Shown: positions 9,232 to 18,842, numbered from the stretch's first letter. The stretch is DNA of 64,000 nucleotides from CALEUX01 sp037439945 (GCA_037439945.1 JBBIVA010000005.1:1-64000); one strand, 5' to 3'. The notes: generated from the sequence alone by a model not told the origin. Program-made: numbers and translations.

Positions 9232-10461
9232 TCAGAAAGTATAACTAATTCCTATACCCGGTAACCAGGCACTGGTGTTGTAAGTCCCAATGAAATTATA
9301 CAGGTGGGTATCAATTTTCCTCTCCTGGCCAATAATCCTGAGTAATGAAGCGTCAATACTTAACTTATCATTTAACAGCCATGATAATCCGAAAGATGAG
9401 CCAACTTTGTTGGTTCCCGGGGTTTCAGGTGTAAGATAATAATCCTGTACAGGGGTTTCATCATAATATACCCCTGCCCTTAAAACAATTGAAGATGTTG
9501 GGGTGTAACTGGCACCCAAACGGTAAATCATTGTATTTTCAAATTTCTTTGGAGTTTTGGAATCCTGCACTGCAGCAGTATTTGACGCAAAATCAAAATC
9601 AAGGGATTCATATGCCGACCAACCTACCATTTGCAAATCAAATGCAAAAAACCATTTTTCATTTGCCTGCCAGCCTAAACCTAAAGTAAGGTTTGAAGGC
9701 ATTGGCAGTTCTGACGCAAATTTTCCATCAGGAAATAATGTAGCAACAGCAGGGTTTACAGTAAAATCAGCATCGCCATCATCTATTTTAAGCAACACTT
9801 TGGACCTATAACTTAATCCGGATGAAAGTTTGTCACTGATTTGGTAGAAAATACCTGCTGTATAGCCATAGGCTGTAGTATTACCTTTTAAATTTACCTT
9901 TCCATCAGGGAAGGCTGCATTTAAGGGTCTTAAATTAAGGGCACGATTTAGGTCCACACCACCAAAAGCCATAACCATACCAGCCCCAACGCTCAATTTT
10001 TCATTTAATTTATATGATAATGTAGGTGAAACAAAAATGGTTTGCAACTTTATATCCTGAATCAGATATCTACCATCCCAATTATCACCCCATTTTAAAG
10101 AGTTCCCGTAAGGTGTTGTTATACCAATACCGGCAACCAGGTTTTCAGAAATTTTGCCGGCCCCATAAAAATAAAGTGGAGTTCCCATTGGGTTATCACT
10201 TTCTGATTTACCACCGGTCACACCATGTACAAAGGAATTTTCTGACAATACCCCACTTGTTCCCATCGAAAAATCAAATTTGCCCGGCATAAACGCCATA
10301 GCTCCGGGGTTAAAATGAATGCTCGTTGCCCCAAGCTTTTGCCCCGTTCCGGTGTGACCCATACCGGTTTGCTTTTGACTTTGCATATTAACCTGATAAC
10401 CTTCGGCCATCATTGCTACTGTTGATAGTAGGCATAGTGAAGTAAAAAAGATTTTTTTCAT
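9232..10461 (-). CDS. OmpP1/FadL/TodX family outer membrane transport protein
   Basis: 409 aa. A signal peptide (about 1-19, MKKIFFTSLCLLSTVAMMA) is followed by a beta-barrel-like alternation of aromatic and polar residues and a C-terminal aromatic (ISYTF). The FadL-type NPA-like motif near the N-terminus appears as FNPGAMAFMPG. The family transports long-chain fatty acids or other hydrophobic compounds across the outer membrane; the substrate here is unknown. The start follows an AACTAAA...ACGAATG leader shared with the tricorn and GH28 genes. Monocistronic. Confidence 0.9.
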   Translation of the reverse strand: MKKIFFTSLCLLSTVAMMAEGYQVNMQSQKQTGMGHTGTGQKLGATSIHFNPGAMAFMPGKFDFSMGTSGVLSENSFVHGVTGGKSESDNPMGTPLYFYGAGKISENLVAGIGITTPYGNSLKWGDNWDGRYLIQDIKLQTIFVSPTLSYKLNEKLSVGAGMVMAFGGVDLNRALNLRPLNAAFPDGKVNLKGNTTAYGYTAGIFYQISDKLSSGLSYRSKVLLKIDDGDADFTVNPAVATLFPDGKFASELPMPSNLTLGLGWQANEKWFFAFDLQMVGWSAYESLDFDFASNTAAVQDSKTPKKFENTMIYRLGASYTPTSSIVLRAGVYYDETPVQDYYLTPETPGTNKVGSSFGLSWLLNDKLSIDASLLRIIGQERKIDTHLYNFIGTYNTSAWLPGIGISYTF

Positions 10462-11486
10462 TCGTTAATTAATTTAGTTATAATTTTGATTGAATGATTT
10501 TTGTATGCTTTTTACAATTAATATTTAATTACAAAAACATACTGTTAAATTAAAAAACCAGATAACCTTTTTCAATTATAAAACTTAATTAATCAGCTTA
10601 AAAAGAAATAATTATACCTGGAACATTTTAATTTAATCTTGTACGAAATTAATAAATATTTTAATAATCCAAACTTATAACAAATTAATTTACAGATTAT
10701 TAGAATAAATTGGTCAAATATTCGAATAATAGATTTTTAATTTAATAAAATACTGTTGTTTATATTCAGTAATTAATATTTTAATTTTTGATCCTGAAAA
10801 TTTGGTTAGCCCGTATTGGGTTAATTTTATAAAATAATATCTCAGAAACCATAAACATAAGCCATCCCAGCAAAAATACTTTCGTAATTAATTTTTGTTA
10901 ACTTAACGGTAATAATAAAAATTTATAATTCTAATTTGACAAATTTAAAATATGGATTCCTCGTTTCACCCGGAATGACATTTTGTGGAGCTAAACAGGG
11001 CGATTAACCATCATTTTACAAACTTTTCATTACTGTCATTCCGAACGTAGTGAGGAAACTCATTTTGTTAGATTAATTTGTCAAAGTAGAAATGACAATT
11101 ATAGGTGAATATAAAAGTATTTATGACTTATAGAGTAAAAATTATAAATCGAAAAAATGGTTAAATATTTATGTTTTTGAAAAATATAAATAATTTTGAA
11201 GGTGAACATAGCATATATGTTTATGTTTCAATATTGTGAAAGCAAACAAATCAAATTCCCATTACCTTATTAATTATATTGAAGTAATATTATCAATTGC
11301 AGGGTATTAATTTCATTAATTCAGGCTCCAACAGAAATCAGCCATTGATATTTAATAAGTAAAAAAATAGTGAAAACACCAAAGTGTAAAACAATTTAAT
11401 ATTTATAATTAAAATTGAAATATTGAAGTTTAATACCCGTTAGATTAAGTATAAAAATTATTTCATTTTGCATAAACCTATCAAAT
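10462..11486. other. 1-kb AT-rich gene-free region
   Basis: Between divergent genes. No coding frame is supported. It contains the leader of the porin gene at its left end (AACTAAA on the minus strand, 10479-10473) and a 151-base inverted-repeat element at 10935-11085. The rest is very AT-rich and probably carries both promoters, though no -33/-7 pair stood out. Confidence 0.6.
10935..11085. repeat. MITE-like inverted-repeat element
   Basis: The two ends are imperfect inverted repeats of about 45-50 bases. Outer parts TTTGACAAATT (10935-10945) and the complement of AATTTGTCAAA (11075-11085) match exactly. Inner parts GGATTCCTC...CGGAATGAC (10954-10979) and GTCATTCCG...GAGGAAAC (11035-11059) also pair. 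The inner motif resembles a GTCATTCCGA...GAGGAAT repeat that recurs in intergenic DNA of many bacteria. It has no coding capacity, so any mobility would need a transposase from elsewhere. Confidence 0.65.
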
Positions 11487-13019
11487 ATGTTTACAAAAGA
11501 AGATTTAAGGCAATTTAAAAGTAAAAATATATCAGTAAAAGAGGCCGAATCTCAAATTGACCGTTTTAAAAATGGATTTGCCCCGGTAAAAGTGGTACGT
11601 CCGGCAGTTATTAAAGACGGCATAAAAAGAATAAATGATGCTGAATTGCAGAAATATTCTAAAGCATATGCCAAAAGCTTACAGAGCGGTGTAAAAGTAT
11701 CAAAGTTTGTACCAGCCTCAGGTGCTGCTACCCGAATGTTTAAGGAATTATTCGTTTACAACGAAAATCCTGAACCCTTTAAAAATCTAATCCATAATAG
11801 TCTTATTGTAAATGTAATTCAACTATTACCCAGATTCGCATTTTATACCATGGTTAAGGACGTAATAAGTTCATATAATCTTGATAACTTACATGTTCGT
11901 AAATCCAGGGCCCCTGAAATAATAAATGCAATATTATCACCTGATGGATTGAATTATGGTGCCTTACCAAAAGGTTTGGTACATTTCCATAAATATCCGG
12001 GCAAGTCCCGTACAGCCATGGAAGAGCATTTAATTGAAGGTTTGCATTATGCCAAAAACAGCGATGCAATGGTAAAAATTCACTTCACCGTAAGTCCGGA
12101 ACACAAAACCCTGTTTACAGAAAAATTATACAGCGAGGGTCCGGTTATTGAAAATTTTAATGAAGTAGGGCTTGATGTGAGTTTTAGTTTTCAAAAGCCC
12201 CATACCGATACAATAGCTGTTGACCAGTCAAACAACCCTTTTAGGGATGAAAACGGAGAATTGGTTTTCCGTCCGGGAGGACACGGGGCGCTTATTGAAA
12301 ACTTAAATGAAATTGATGCCGATATTATATTTATAAAAAATATTGATAATGTAGTCCCGGAGCACCTGTTAGAAATAACAGTTAAATATAAAAATGCCAT
12401 TGGTGGAATACTTATCGGACTGCGCGATGAAATACACAGTTTGCTTGAAAAACTCGATAATGGTGAAAACAATGAGTTATTAACTGAAATAGAGAAATTT
12501 ATAAATAAGGAACTAAATACAAAACTTCCGGTAGGTTTCGATAAAAAAACACCGGGTGAAAAAGCTGATTATTTAAGAAAATTCCTTAACAGGCCTATTC
12601 GGGTTTGTGGTATGGTAAAAAACGAAGGAGAGCCGGGTGGTGGTCCGTTTTGGGTATTAGACGGCAATAAACAGGAAAGCCTGCAAATTCTCGAGAGCTC
12701 TCAAATAAATTTAAAAGATAAGTTTCAGGAGGCACAATTCAAGGCATCCACACATTTTAACCCGGTAGATTTAGTTTGCTGCCCCAAAAATTATAAAGGT
12801 AAAAAATTTGACCTTACTAAGTATTGTGATCCCGAAACAGGGTTTATTTCAGAAAAATCAGTGAACGGAAAACCGATAAAAGCACTTGAATTGCCGGGAT
12901 TATGGAATGGTGCCATGGCAAACTGGATTACAGTTTTTGTGGAAGTCCCCATTGAAACTTTTAACCCTGTTAAAACTATTCTTGATTTATTAAGGCCTCA
13001 GCATCAACCTGCAAATTAA
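11487..13019 (+). CDS. DUF4301 family protein
   Basis: 510 aa. It matches the Bacteroidota family DUF4301. An N-terminal FVPASGAATRMFKEL segment (about residues 73-87) resembles the G-x-G-x-R-M loop of sugar-nucleotidyltransferases. KGLVHFHKYPGKSRTAMEEHL and FRPGGHGALIENLNEIDADIIFIKNIDN look like the core of that fold, including an acidic pair that could bind metal. A nucleotidyltransferase-like role is inferred; no substrate is known. It is followed 100 bases later by the TPR gene, which has its own promoter. Confidence 0.8.
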   Translation: MFTKEDLRQFKSKNISVKEAESQIDRFKNGFAPVKVVRPAVIKDGIKRINDAELQKYSKAYAKSLQSGVKVSKFVPASGAATRMFKELFVYNENPEPFKNLIHNSLIVNVIQLLPRFAFYTMVKDVISSYNLDNLHVRKSRAPEIINAILSPDGLNYGALPKGLVHFHKYPGKSRTAMEEHLIEGLHYAKNSDAMVKIHFTVSPEHKTLFTEKLYSEGPVIENFNEVGLDVSFSFQKPHTDTIAVDQSNNPFRDENGELVFRPGGHGALIENLNEIDADIIFIKNIDNVVPEHLLEITVKYKNAIGGILIGLRDEIHSLLEKLDNGENNELLTEIEKFINKELNTKLPVGFDKKTPGEKADYLRKFLNRPIRVCGMVKNEGEPGGGPFWVLDGNKQESLQILESSQINLKDKFQEAQFKASTHFNPVDLVCCPKNYKGKKFDLTKYCDPETGFISEKSVNGKPIKALELPGLWNGAMANWITVFVEVPIETFNPVKTILDLLRPQHQPAN

Positions 13020-13071
13020 GCAAATACACATGATTAAAAATAATGGTTAATATTGTTTGACCTGATTTTGA

Positions 13072-13101
13072 TTGTAAGCTTAACATAAATAAGTAAATTT
13101 G
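13072..13101 (+). promoter_or_regulatory. Bacteroidota-type promoter of the TPR gene
   Basis: TTG (13072-13074), exactly 19 bases, then TAAATTTG (13094-13101), matching the TTG / TAnnTTTG consensus. Transcription would begin near 13107, just upstream of ATG 13120, which excludes an upstream TTG at 13099 as start codon. Confidence 0.75.
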
Positions 13102-13119
13102 CAAAGAAATTTTATATTC

Positions 13120-14550
13120 ATGATGCACGAATCCTGGCAAACCAATCATAACGAAGTGAATGAAGATGTAGAACGGTTCGAGCAGATGGAAAGCGGCGAA
13201 AAGGAGTTCTATTTTGACATTCACAGCATTGAGAATATTTTTGATTTTTATGCAGATAAGAACCAGTTTGATAAAGCTGAGCGTGCCCTTCAAATTGGAT
13301 TTAAACAACACCCCAACGCTACCCAGCTCCTGGCCAAACAGGCGATTATTTTAATTGAAAAAGGCGAAGATGAGCAGGCAATTGCCTTAATGGAAACCAT
13401 TATTAACCTGGAACAATCAAATCCTGAGTTTTTCCTTAACCTGGGATGGGTTTACCTAAAAAACGGCTTTTTTGATAACGGAATTAAGTGTTTTAATAAA
13501 ACTCTTGAAACTGCCTTCGACGAACGCGAAGAGTTTTTACTTGATATTGCCATTTATTTAAACCAAGCCGATTTTTTCCAAGCAACAATAACTTATCTTG
13601 AACCCGGGTGCATAGAATTTAGCTTAAATGAAAATCTTTTATTTGAACTGGCTTTTGCATATGATAAAAACGGAAATATTGAAAAGGGGATAGAAACCTA
13701 CAACAGGTTACTTGATGTTAACCCCTTTTCAGAAAATGCATGGTATAACCTGGGAATTTTAAATATAAAAAACAAAGAACTTGAACTGGCCATCAATTGT
13801 TATGATTATGCACTTGCTCTAAACCCTTCACACGCTGATGCGCTTTTTAATAAAGGAAATGCCCTTGTTTATCTTAATAGTTTTGAAAAAGCACTTGATT
13901 GTTACTACGATTACATCTCATACGGATACGACCCGCTTCTGGCTTATCATTACATTGCCGATTGCCTTGACCAGATGCACAGGGTTGAATATTCATTACG
14001 CTTTTATAATCTTGCTATTGATACCGATAAGAACTATTTTCCTGCCTGGTTAGGATTTATTTCTGTACTGATAAACAATGAAATGGCCATTGATGCAATT
14101 AAGGCAAGCAATGATGCACTTGAGTTATCTTTTGAATATCCCGAAATTTTCTACCTCAGAGGCAGGGCATATTTACTTGTTGACAATATTAAAGATGCCA
14201 AAAAATCATTTGAACTGGCCTTTAAACTTGATCCCGATAATTTACGCCATGCCATCGAATTATTCCAGATAACACTTGAGCATGCTACCAGGTACAGCAC
14301 CTATTCATTATGGAAAAAATGGTTTAAAAAATATCCTGAAAGTACAGCAGTGGCTTACATTGGCACCTGGATATTTTTAATTGAAAAAAACGATTTTGAG
14401 CAGGCAGCAATTCATCTTGAAAAGGCCGTTAAGAATGGTTCCGATGAGTATGAAGTTTTTATTGAGCTATATCCTGAACTGGAAATGATAATTAAAGAGA
14501 ATGATACCTTAAACCAAATAATTTACAGAAACTTAAATTATGAACTTTAA
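13120..14550 (+). CDS. tetratricopeptide repeat protein
   Basis: 476 aa from ATG 13120. About ten TPR units run from residue 40 onward, with the typical W-G-Y/A-P pattern seen in PEFFLNLGWVYLKNGFFDNGIKCF, ENAWYNLGILNIKNKELELAINCY and ADALFNKGNALVYLNSFEKAL. No signal peptide is present, so it is probably a cytosolic scaffold. The start is placed after the promoter's -7 box (13094-13101); a TTG at 13099 would lie inside that box. Its end overlaps the ComA-like gene by 11 bases, so the two are probably translationally coupled. TPR, ComA-like, DUF368 and aroE appear to form one transcriptional unit. Confidence 0.88.
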   Translation: MMHESWQTNHNEVNEDVERFEQMESGEKEFYFDIHSIENIFDFYADKNQFDKAERALQIGFKQHPNATQLLAKQAIILIEKGEDEQAIALMETIINLEQSNPEFFLNLGWVYLKNGFFDNGIKCFNKTLETAFDEREEFLLDIAIYLNQADFFQATITYLEPGCIEFSLNENLLFELAFAYDKNGNIEKGIETYNRLLDVNPFSENAWYNLGILNIKNKELELAINCYDYALALNPSHADALFNKGNALVYLNSFEKALDCYYDYISYGYDPLLAYHYIADCLDQMHRVEYSLRFYNLAIDTDKNYFPAWLGFISVLINNEMAIDAIKASNDALELSFEYPEIFYLRGRAYLLVDNIKDAKKSFELAFKLDPDNLRHAIELFQITLEHATRYSTYSLWKKWFKKYPESTAVAYIGTWIFLIEKNDFEQAAIHLEKAVKNGSDEYEVFIELYPELEMIIKENDTLNQIIYRNLNYEL

Positions 14551-15316
14551 CCTGCCACTTCTTCCCTTTCGACCGGAGAAACCCCGGGAAACAGGACTGA
14601 CAATAATGACCGACCGCGGGTTATGCGTTAGGGAAACCGAAAATTTTGCCGAAGGTAACGCACCATATACCGACCTGGTAAAAATGGCTTTTGGTACAAG
14701 TTTATTGATACCCAGCCTTGAATCCAAATTAAATATATACAAAGAGTCCGGAATTTCACCATATTTTGGAGGTACCCTTTTCGAGGCCTTTGTGATAAGA
14801 GGATTATTTGATGACTATCGCAGATATCTTGATAAGTATGGTATTGAGTTTATCGAGATTTCTGATGGCACTATTCCCATGAAAAGGGATGAAAAACTTG
14901 AGTTTATAAGGACCCTGTCATCTGATTATACAGTTATTAGCCAATCTACTCCTACAAAACCTGTTGAAGATGCATTACACAGTAAATGGCTTGAATTAAT
15001 AAAAGAGGAGATAAACGCCGGAGCATGGAAAGTCATTTTAAAAGAAAATGAAAATATCCAGGTGTTTAATACTGATGGAGTGTGGAACCGCCACTTTATT
15101 ACTGAAATGAGAAAAACCCTTAATATGGATCAGCTTATTTGGGATGCCCCTGAAAAAGAACACCAGTTAAGATTAATAAATCTTTTCGGAAATAATGTTA
15201 GTTTATGCAACATAAAATCCGATGATGTTATCCCCCTTGAGGCCAAACGTCTTGGGTTGCATAGCTCTACTTTAATGGCGTTACTCCCCCGGGAACCAAA
15301 AAATAATGAGGAATAA
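14540..15316 (+). CDS. phosphosulfolactate synthase (ComA)-like protein
   Basis: 258 aa, the length of ComA, which adds sulfite to phosphoenolpyruvate to give phosphosulfolactate in archaeal coenzyme M synthesis. Family signs are KPRETGLTIMTDRG (about 14-27), SPYFGGTLFEA, the IEFIEISDGT motif and the C-terminal VIPLEAKRLGLHS. No comB, comC or sulfonate-pathway gene is nearby, so coenzyme M is not implied. In Bacteroidota the product of this homolog is not settled. It overlaps the TPR gene by 11 bases and starts the half-operon that leads to DUF368 and aroE. Confidence 0.8.
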   Translation: MNFNLPLLPFRPEKPRETGLTIMTDRGLCVRETENFAEGNAPYTDLVKMAFGTSLLIPSLESKLNIYKESGISPYFGGTLFEAFVIRGLFDDYRRYLDKYGIEFIEISDGTIPMKRDEKLEFIRTLSSDYTVISQSTPTKPVEDALHSKWLELIKEEINAGAWKVILKENENIQVFNTDGVWNRHFITEMRKTLNMDQLIWDAPEKEHQLRLINLFGNNVSLCNIKSDDVIPLEAKRLGLHSSTLMALLPREPKNNEE

Positions 15317-15619
15317 AGGGATTGTAATTTATTAATGCATGAATTATTGGTAAAATTAAAAAACCTGTTTTTTTGAATTCAAACCATTAATCCTGAAATC
15401 TAAAAACACAAATCATTTAAACACAAAATGTTTTATTTAACCGGGGTTAGGTTCTTGCACTTCAGATAACCAAATCGATGTAAAAAAAATAATCATTTAT
15501 AAATGATCCCAAAAGTATAAGCTGATATAATTTTCAAAAAAATAAGCTGTTTAATTTATCCTGATAGGTCAGATAGCCAATAATTAAAAACTTTCCAAAA
15601 ACAAAATCAAAAAAACAAT
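15317..15619. other. gene-free gap before DUF368
   Basis: 303 bases without a coding frame. It contains a perfect 16-bp palindrome (ATCATTTATAAATGAT, 15492-15507) of unknown role. No clear terminator or -33/-7 pair is seen. Confidence 0.5.
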
Positions 15620-16534
15620 ATGAGTAATCTTTTATTGAAGGAGCATCTCTCATTAATAATTAAAGGTGTGGCAATGGGTTCGGCAAATGTTATCCCAGGT
15701 GTTTCGGGGGGTACAATTGCTTTAATTACAGGTATTTTTGAGAGACTCATTAATGCAATTAAATCTTTTGATTATAAGGCATTTAAAATGATACTAAAGG
15801 GTAATTTTAAGGAATTTGCCAAATATACCGACCTTTATTTTCTTATTTCACTCTTTACCGGTATAGGGGTTGCTATAATGTCTTTAGCCCAATTGCTTGA
15901 TTATCTTTTTAAGAACCATCCTTTGTATATATGGGCTTTCTTCTTTGGCCTTGTACTTGCATCGGTTTATTACGTTGGGAAAACAATTAAAAAATGGCAT
16001 TGGGGATCAATTTCTTCGCTGGTAGCAGGTACTGCAATTGCCATATTTGTTTCGGTAACCACACCCGCAACTGAAAATGATTCAACCATGTACCTGTTTA
16101 TTTGCGGAATTGTGGCAATATGCAGTATGATTCTTCCGGGTTTAAGCGGCTCTTTTGTCTTAATCCTAATGGGTAATTACCAATTAGTTATGATTCAGGC
16201 TGTAAATCATATGAGATTAGATGTATTGTTGCCGGTTGGCTTAGGGGCAGCAGTTGGCCTGATTGCTTTTTCCCATTTTCTATCATGGCTAATCAAGAGA
16301 TTTCCACATTCAACAATTGCCTTGCTTACAGGTTTTATATTAGGCTCGCTTGGTATTTTATGGCCATGGAAAAATGAAATAACCGGGATTTATGGCACCA
16401 AAACTAAAATAATTGGTTATGAATGGTTAATGCCAGAAATTGATTCAACTTTTTATATTGCCGTCCTGTTTTTTATTATTGGTATAGTGGTTATTTATTT
16501 AACCGAGATATTTGCCCAAAAACAAAAGGGTTAA
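15620..16534 (+). CDS. DUF368 family membrane protein, PopT-type undecaprenyl-phosphate translocase
   Basis: 304 aa with about eight membrane segments. Two related halves each carry the family's P-G-x-S-G motif, NVIPGVSGGT near residue 28 and MILPGLSGSF near 172, as expected for an inverted structural repeat. DUF368 proteins have been shown to recycle undecaprenyl phosphate across the cytoplasmic membrane (PopT), supporting wall and surface-glycan synthesis. That activity is inferred here from family membership. It lies in the same direction as aroE, separated by a repeat-bearing 248-base gap. Confidence 0.85.
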   Translation: MSNLLLKEHLSLIIKGVAMGSANVIPGVSGGTIALITGIFERLINAIKSFDYKAFKMILKGNFKEFAKYTDLYFLISLFTGIGVAIMSLAQLLDYLFKNHPLYIWAFFFGLVLASVYYVGKTIKKWHWGSISSLVAGTAIAIFVSVTTPATENDSTMYLFICGIVAICSMILPGLSGSFVLILMGNYQLVMIQAVNHMRLDVLLPVGLGAAVGLIAFSHFLSWLIKRFPHSTIALLTGFILGSLGILWPWKNEITGIYGTKTKIIGYEWLMPEIDSTFYIAVLFFIIGIVVIYLTEIFAQKQKG

Positions 16535-16560
16535 CAAATACAAATTAAAAATTATTTACT

Positions 16561-16680
16561 TATGAAACTCCCCGTTTCTGCAAACACAACTTGCCCGACT
16601 TTTTCGGGAACCACAATAATGAAAAAATCAGCAACATGGGTGTTCCCCCTCAATTGCGTTACAGGCAATCAATCCTTTTA
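16561..16680 (+). repeat. dispersed short repeats, tandem pair (copy C)
   Basis: Two related units lie head to tail, starting ATGAAACTCCCCG (16561) and ATGAAAAAATCAGC (16619). The first contains the hairpin TTGCCCGACTTTTTCGGGAA, nearly identical to sequence 5' of rhaM (around 57600-57635). The second contains GTTCCCCC as in the 16698 and 18771 copies. They lie between DUF368 and aroE. Confidence 0.5.
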
Positions 16681-16697
16681 AAAATAATTTTGTTAAA

Positions 16698-16757
16698 ATG
16701 AAACGAGCCCCGAATGTTCAGGGCGAGTTCCCCCGATGTTTCGGAACAAGCTATAAT
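16698..16757 (+). repeat. dispersed short repeat, copy A, upstream of aroE
   Basis: It aligns without gaps over about 57 bases with the copy at 18771, starting ATGAAACGAG. The core is GAGTTCCCCCGATGTTTCGG, which forms an imperfect hairpin. Its frame from ATG 16698 reads M-K-R-A-P-N-V and stays open for 52 codons to 16856, running over the aroE start in another frame. It ends about 26 bases before aroE ATG 16783. Confidence 0.65.
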
Positions 16758-16782
16758 ACCTTCAAAAATCAATTTTATTATC

Positions 16783-17526
16783 ATGAAAACATACGGTCTT
16801 ATTGGATATCCTCTCTCCCATTCTTTTTCCCGGGGATATTTTACCCAAAAGTTTAAAGATGAACATATTGATGCCAGGTATTTGAATTTTGCCATTGAAA
16901 CAATTGATGAATTACCTGGCCTGTTGCAGCAACATCCATATTTATCAGGACTAAATGTTACCATTCCCTATAAGCAGCAAATTATTCCCTTTTTGGATGA
17001 AATAGAAAATAATGCTTCTGAAATAGGGGCCGTTAATGTTGTAAAAATAAACTGGAACAACACAAAATATTATTTAAAGGGATTTAACAGTGATGTTAAA
17101 GGTTTTGTTGGTTCATTACAACCTCTGATTAAACAACAACATTCAAAAGCCCTTATTTTAGGTACCGGCGGAGCATCAAAAGCTGTGGCCTATGGCTTGT
17201 TAAAGCTGGGCATTCCATACAGGCTTGTTTCAAGAAACCCCAAAGGCCATTCTCATGTTGGATATAACGAATTAACCCTAGATATTATACAGGATTACAA
17301 ACTTATTATTAATACCTCACCATTGGGGATGTATCCAAATATTGACAAATGCCCCGAAATACCATACGAAGCAATAAGTGATCAACATCTGATTTACGAT
17401 TTAATTTATAATCCGGAGGAAACTCTGTTTATGAAAAAAGCAGCCGCAAATGGTGCAACAATCAAAAACGGACTTGAAATGCTTTATATTCAAGCCAAAG
17501 AAGCCTGGCAAATATGGAATGGCTAA
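16783..17526 (+). CDS. aroE: shikimate dehydrogenase
   Basis: 247 aa from ATG 16783, starting MKTYGLIGYPLSHSFS as expected for AroE, which reduces 3-dehydroshikimate with NADPH in the chorismate pathway. The shikimate-binding SHSFS, LNVTIPYKQ with the catalytic lysine, the Rossmann glycine loop LILGTGGASKAV and the NTSPLGMYP motif are all present. The open frame extends upstream to 16714, but those codons lie in a repeat element and are not homologous to AroE, so 16783 is preferred. It ends with a 4-base tail-to-tail overlap with truA. Confidence 0.95.
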   Translation: MKTYGLIGYPLSHSFSRGYFTQKFKDEHIDARYLNFAIETIDELPGLLQQHPYLSGLNVTIPYKQQIIPFLDEIENNASEIGAVNVVKINWNNTKYYLKGFNSDVKGFVGSLQPLIKQQHSKALILGTGGASKAVAYGLLKLGIPYRLVSRNPKGHSHVGYNELTLDIIQDYKLIINTSPLGMYPNIDKCPEIPYEAISDQHLIYDLIYNPEETLFMKKAAANGATIKNGLEMLYIQAKEAWQIWNG

Positions 17527-18302
17527 AAAAAATGATAATTGTTCCTGATGGTTGGCAAAAAAATTTCATCAGGATATTTAACATCAACAAGGTAAAGACC
17601 CTGGGCCGGGGCTGATGTACCCGCAAATGACCTGTTGCGCAACTCAATAATTTCGTTAAAACGTTCCGGCGAAATTTTTCGGCGCCCTACATCCAAAAGG
17701 GTTCCAACAATAGCCCTAACCATATTTCTTAAAAATCTGTCTGCTCCAATAACAAAAACCCACCGGTTTCCTCTTTCCTCCCAAAAAGCATTTTCGATAC
17801 AGCATATATTTGTTTTGGAATTGGAATGTAACTTACTGAAACTTGTAAAATCATGTTTGCCAATCAATAATGAAGCAGCAAGGTTCATAACATCAAAATC
17901 AGGCTTAAAAAAAACCCGATATGTTAATTCTGTTAAAAAAGGATTCTTTTCCAGAGTAATATGATATTCATATTTCCGGGCAATTGCACTAAAACGGCTG
18001 TGACTGTCATCCTTAACCCTGGTTATTGAAAATACTAATATATCGCGAGGTAAAAAACGTGTAAGGTGAATAGCCAGCCCTTTTTCATTGTTAATTTCAA
18101 TATGTGTATCAAAATGAGCTACCATATAGCTTGCATGTACTCCTGTATCGGTACGCCCTGCACCGGTTATATCTGTTTTATGTCCAAGTATTGTTGACAT
18201 GGCATTCTCCAAAACCTCCTGAACAGAAATTCCATTAGGCTGAATCTGCCAACCGTGATATGCTGTTCCCTTAAAAGCCAGTTCAATAAAATACCTTGCC
18301 AT
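17523..18302 (-). CDS. truA: tRNA pseudouridine(38-40) synthase
   Basis: 259 aa, normal TruA length. It isomerises uridines 38-40 in the anticodon arm of tRNAs. The catalytic Asp is D52 in GAGRTDTGVHA. Other family motifs are FKGTAYHGWQIQP at the N-terminus and VRAIVGTLLDVGRRK near residue 205. Converges with and overlaps aroE by 4 bases. A member of the short repeat family lies 37 bases upstream of the start. Confidence 0.97.
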   Translation of the reverse strand: MARYFIELAFKGTAYHGWQIQPNGISVQEVLENAMSTILGHKTDITGAGRTDTGVHASYMVAHFDTHIEINNEKGLAIHLTRFLPRDILVFSITRVKDDSHSRFSAIARKYEYHITLEKNPFLTELTYRVFFKPDFDVMNLAASLLIGKHDFTSFSKLHSNSKTNICCIENAFWEERGNRWVFVIGADRFLRNMVRAIVGTLLDVGRRKISPERFNEIIELRNRSFAGTSAPAQGLYLVDVKYPDEIFLPTIRNNYHFF

Positions 18303-18338
18303 TTTTTTTATTTGTTTTCACCGAAAAAAATACTTGGT

Positions 18339-18383
18339 TTAAGCCTGAAGAACCGCGTCCCTGACAATAGGGATTCGGCTCAT
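18339..18383 (-). repeat. dispersed short repeat, copy G, upstream of truA
   Basis: On the minus strand it opens ATGAGCCGAATCCCTATTGTC, close to the 18771 copy's ATGAAACGAGTCCCGATTGTC. The frame encodes 14 residues beginning M-S-R-I-P-I-V-R, then TAA. It lies 37 bases before the truA start codon. Confidence 0.55.
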
Positions 18384-18770
18384 TTACCAACTGCGAAGTA
18401 CACCATATTTGGTTTGTTTTCAAAATAAATTAAGTTGTTACTTTATCACTTTTAGTAAATTTACTATTTATAAAGGGGACGTTTTAACTAAAAAAACCTT
18501 TTTAAATAAATGTTAAAACCACATATCAAAACTTGACAGTAATGTATAGGTTTTGTAAATTAAAAATATCTTTTTATAGTCACAATACATGAAAAATAAT
18601 AAAAAATACCACCATACAACCTCTATCAGGCAAACTAATAATCTTTTCAATTATCAGAATTAAATTAAGCTTCATTAATTAATCAGGCTGTTTTGTTTTA
18701 ATAAAAATTAATATTCCCTGTAACCGTCTCATTAATTAAAAATGCTATTTTAATTTAAAATTATAAAAAG

Positions 18771-18842
18771 ATGAAACGAGTCCCGATTGTCAGGCAAGGG
18801 TTCCCCCAATGTATCGGGACTGGCTATCAGGTCTTATTTTAA
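18771..18842 (+). repeat. dispersed short repeat, copy B, with 23-codon micro-ORF
   Basis: It aligns ungapped with copy A (16698) and with the micro-ORF upstream of GH28 (54147). The frame M-K-R-V-P-I-V-R-Q-G-F-P-Q-C-I-G ends at TAA 18840-18842, 12 bases before the next ATG (18855). The sequence also forms an imperfect hairpin (CCCGAT with ATCGGG). It may be an RNA structure, a mobile palindrome or a leader peptide; the sequence does not decide. Confidence 0.6.

Noticed and set aside
13099..13119. TTG start for the TPR gene
   Set aside because: The codon lies within the -7 promoter box (13094-13101), upstream of the expected transcription start.
16714..16782. 23 extra N-terminal codons for aroE
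   Set aside because: They fall in the dispersed repeat; AroE proteins begin at the equivalent of MKTYGLIGYPLSHS, at 16783.
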